A DNA stretch of 20,334 nt from Tubiluchus corallicola (lineage: Eukaryota; Priapulida; Priapulimorpha; Priapulimorphida; Tubiluchidae), in assembly GCA_030141605.1 (NCBI GenBank), contig JAQGDQ010000097.1, forward strand, positions 611,001-631,334, written 5' to 3'. How positions within the stretch are numbered: position 1 is the first letter of the stretch; every line of letters starts with the position of its first letter. Below the pieces are notes generated by a model. The model did no database searches and was not told where the DNA came from. It was given only the letters and a program-made list of their open reading frames with translations. A program made the position numbers and the translations under genes. Below, one piece after another: positions 20,073-20,334 of the stretch.

Positions 20073-20334
20073 GTCATGAATTAATTCACTTCTATTTCAT
20101 TTACTACTAGGAGTAAAAAGAAGTACACGTAAGTTGACGTTATAACAATATTTAACTTAATGTGTTTAGTTTAATGTATGCACGTCTGTTTTTGATTTTG
20201 TAAACACTCATGAATCATTGTTGAACTACCTCACAAACGGATCGATGAAATCAAATTGGCTCGTATTTTTTGTGTAACTTTTATCAGTTTGTCCTGCAAA
20301 AAGTAAACATGTAGTAAGTCAAGCTGACGATGAT
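20073..20334. other. AT-rich flank to the window end
   Basis: Nothing recognisable follows the tetranucleotide array. There is no sustained reading frame or repeat. Confidence 0.6.

Noticed and set aside
19645-20079. 144-codon open frame of Thr-His-Ser-Leu then Phe-Ile-His-Ser
   Set aside because: It is the translation of a CACT/CATT array; a 4-base repeat without stop codons is open in all three frames.

Overview
Organism and overall character. This is AT-rich eukaryotic (almost certainly animal) DNA with no convincing gene. It is about one third G+C by eye, stop-dense in all six frames, full of microsatellites, and has no ribosome-binding sites, operons or recognisable protein families. 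The longest open frames outside simple repeats are 106 and 122 codons, which is about what chance gives in 20 kb of this composition. The palindrome TAGGCCTA occurs twice. It is common in several marine invertebrate genomes, so an invertebrate deuterostome or similar is plausible, but this is a weak guess. I read the window as intergenic or intronic.

Layout. 1-690 is featureless AT-rich DNA. 690-1640 is a more G+C-balanced island with several local hairpins and no sustained frame. 1640-5350 is plain apart from a decayed ATC/GTC tract at 3703-3856. 5355-6289 is the most interesting segment: a triple copy of one roughly 240 bp unit in direct-inverted-direct order. The two outer copies are identical and the middle one is old and diverged. 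Both copy junctions lie at short inverted repeats around small loops, and the 21-nt loop at the second type of junction is exactly inverted in the last copy. A perfect run of 51 GTA units follows at 6617-6769. 6862-9200 and 9500-14470 are mostly plain, with a few short tandem duplications.

Two islands look like possible cis-regulatory elements. The one at 9226-9489 contains TCACGTGA, CACCTG and a CAAAG/CTTTG pair. The one at 14490-14960 contains a consensus DR1 nuclear-receptor site, several TAAT homeodomain cores and a 9-bp inverted repeat. Each holds one TAGGCCTA.

Right-hand part. Two T-rich, strand-asymmetric blocks (15309-15620 and 16845-17040) read as Lys/Glu-rich on the minus strand but are broken by stops and frame changes. 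18227-18573 is an almost G-free degenerate CACCA-type minisatellite running into eight GAT units. A pyrimidine tract, a minus-strand G-quadruplex motif, an AT run and a 360-bp compound CACT-then-CATT array close the window.

There is no gene set to connect into a pathway. The value of the window lies in the structural rearrangement at 5355-6289 and in the two candidate regulatory islands.
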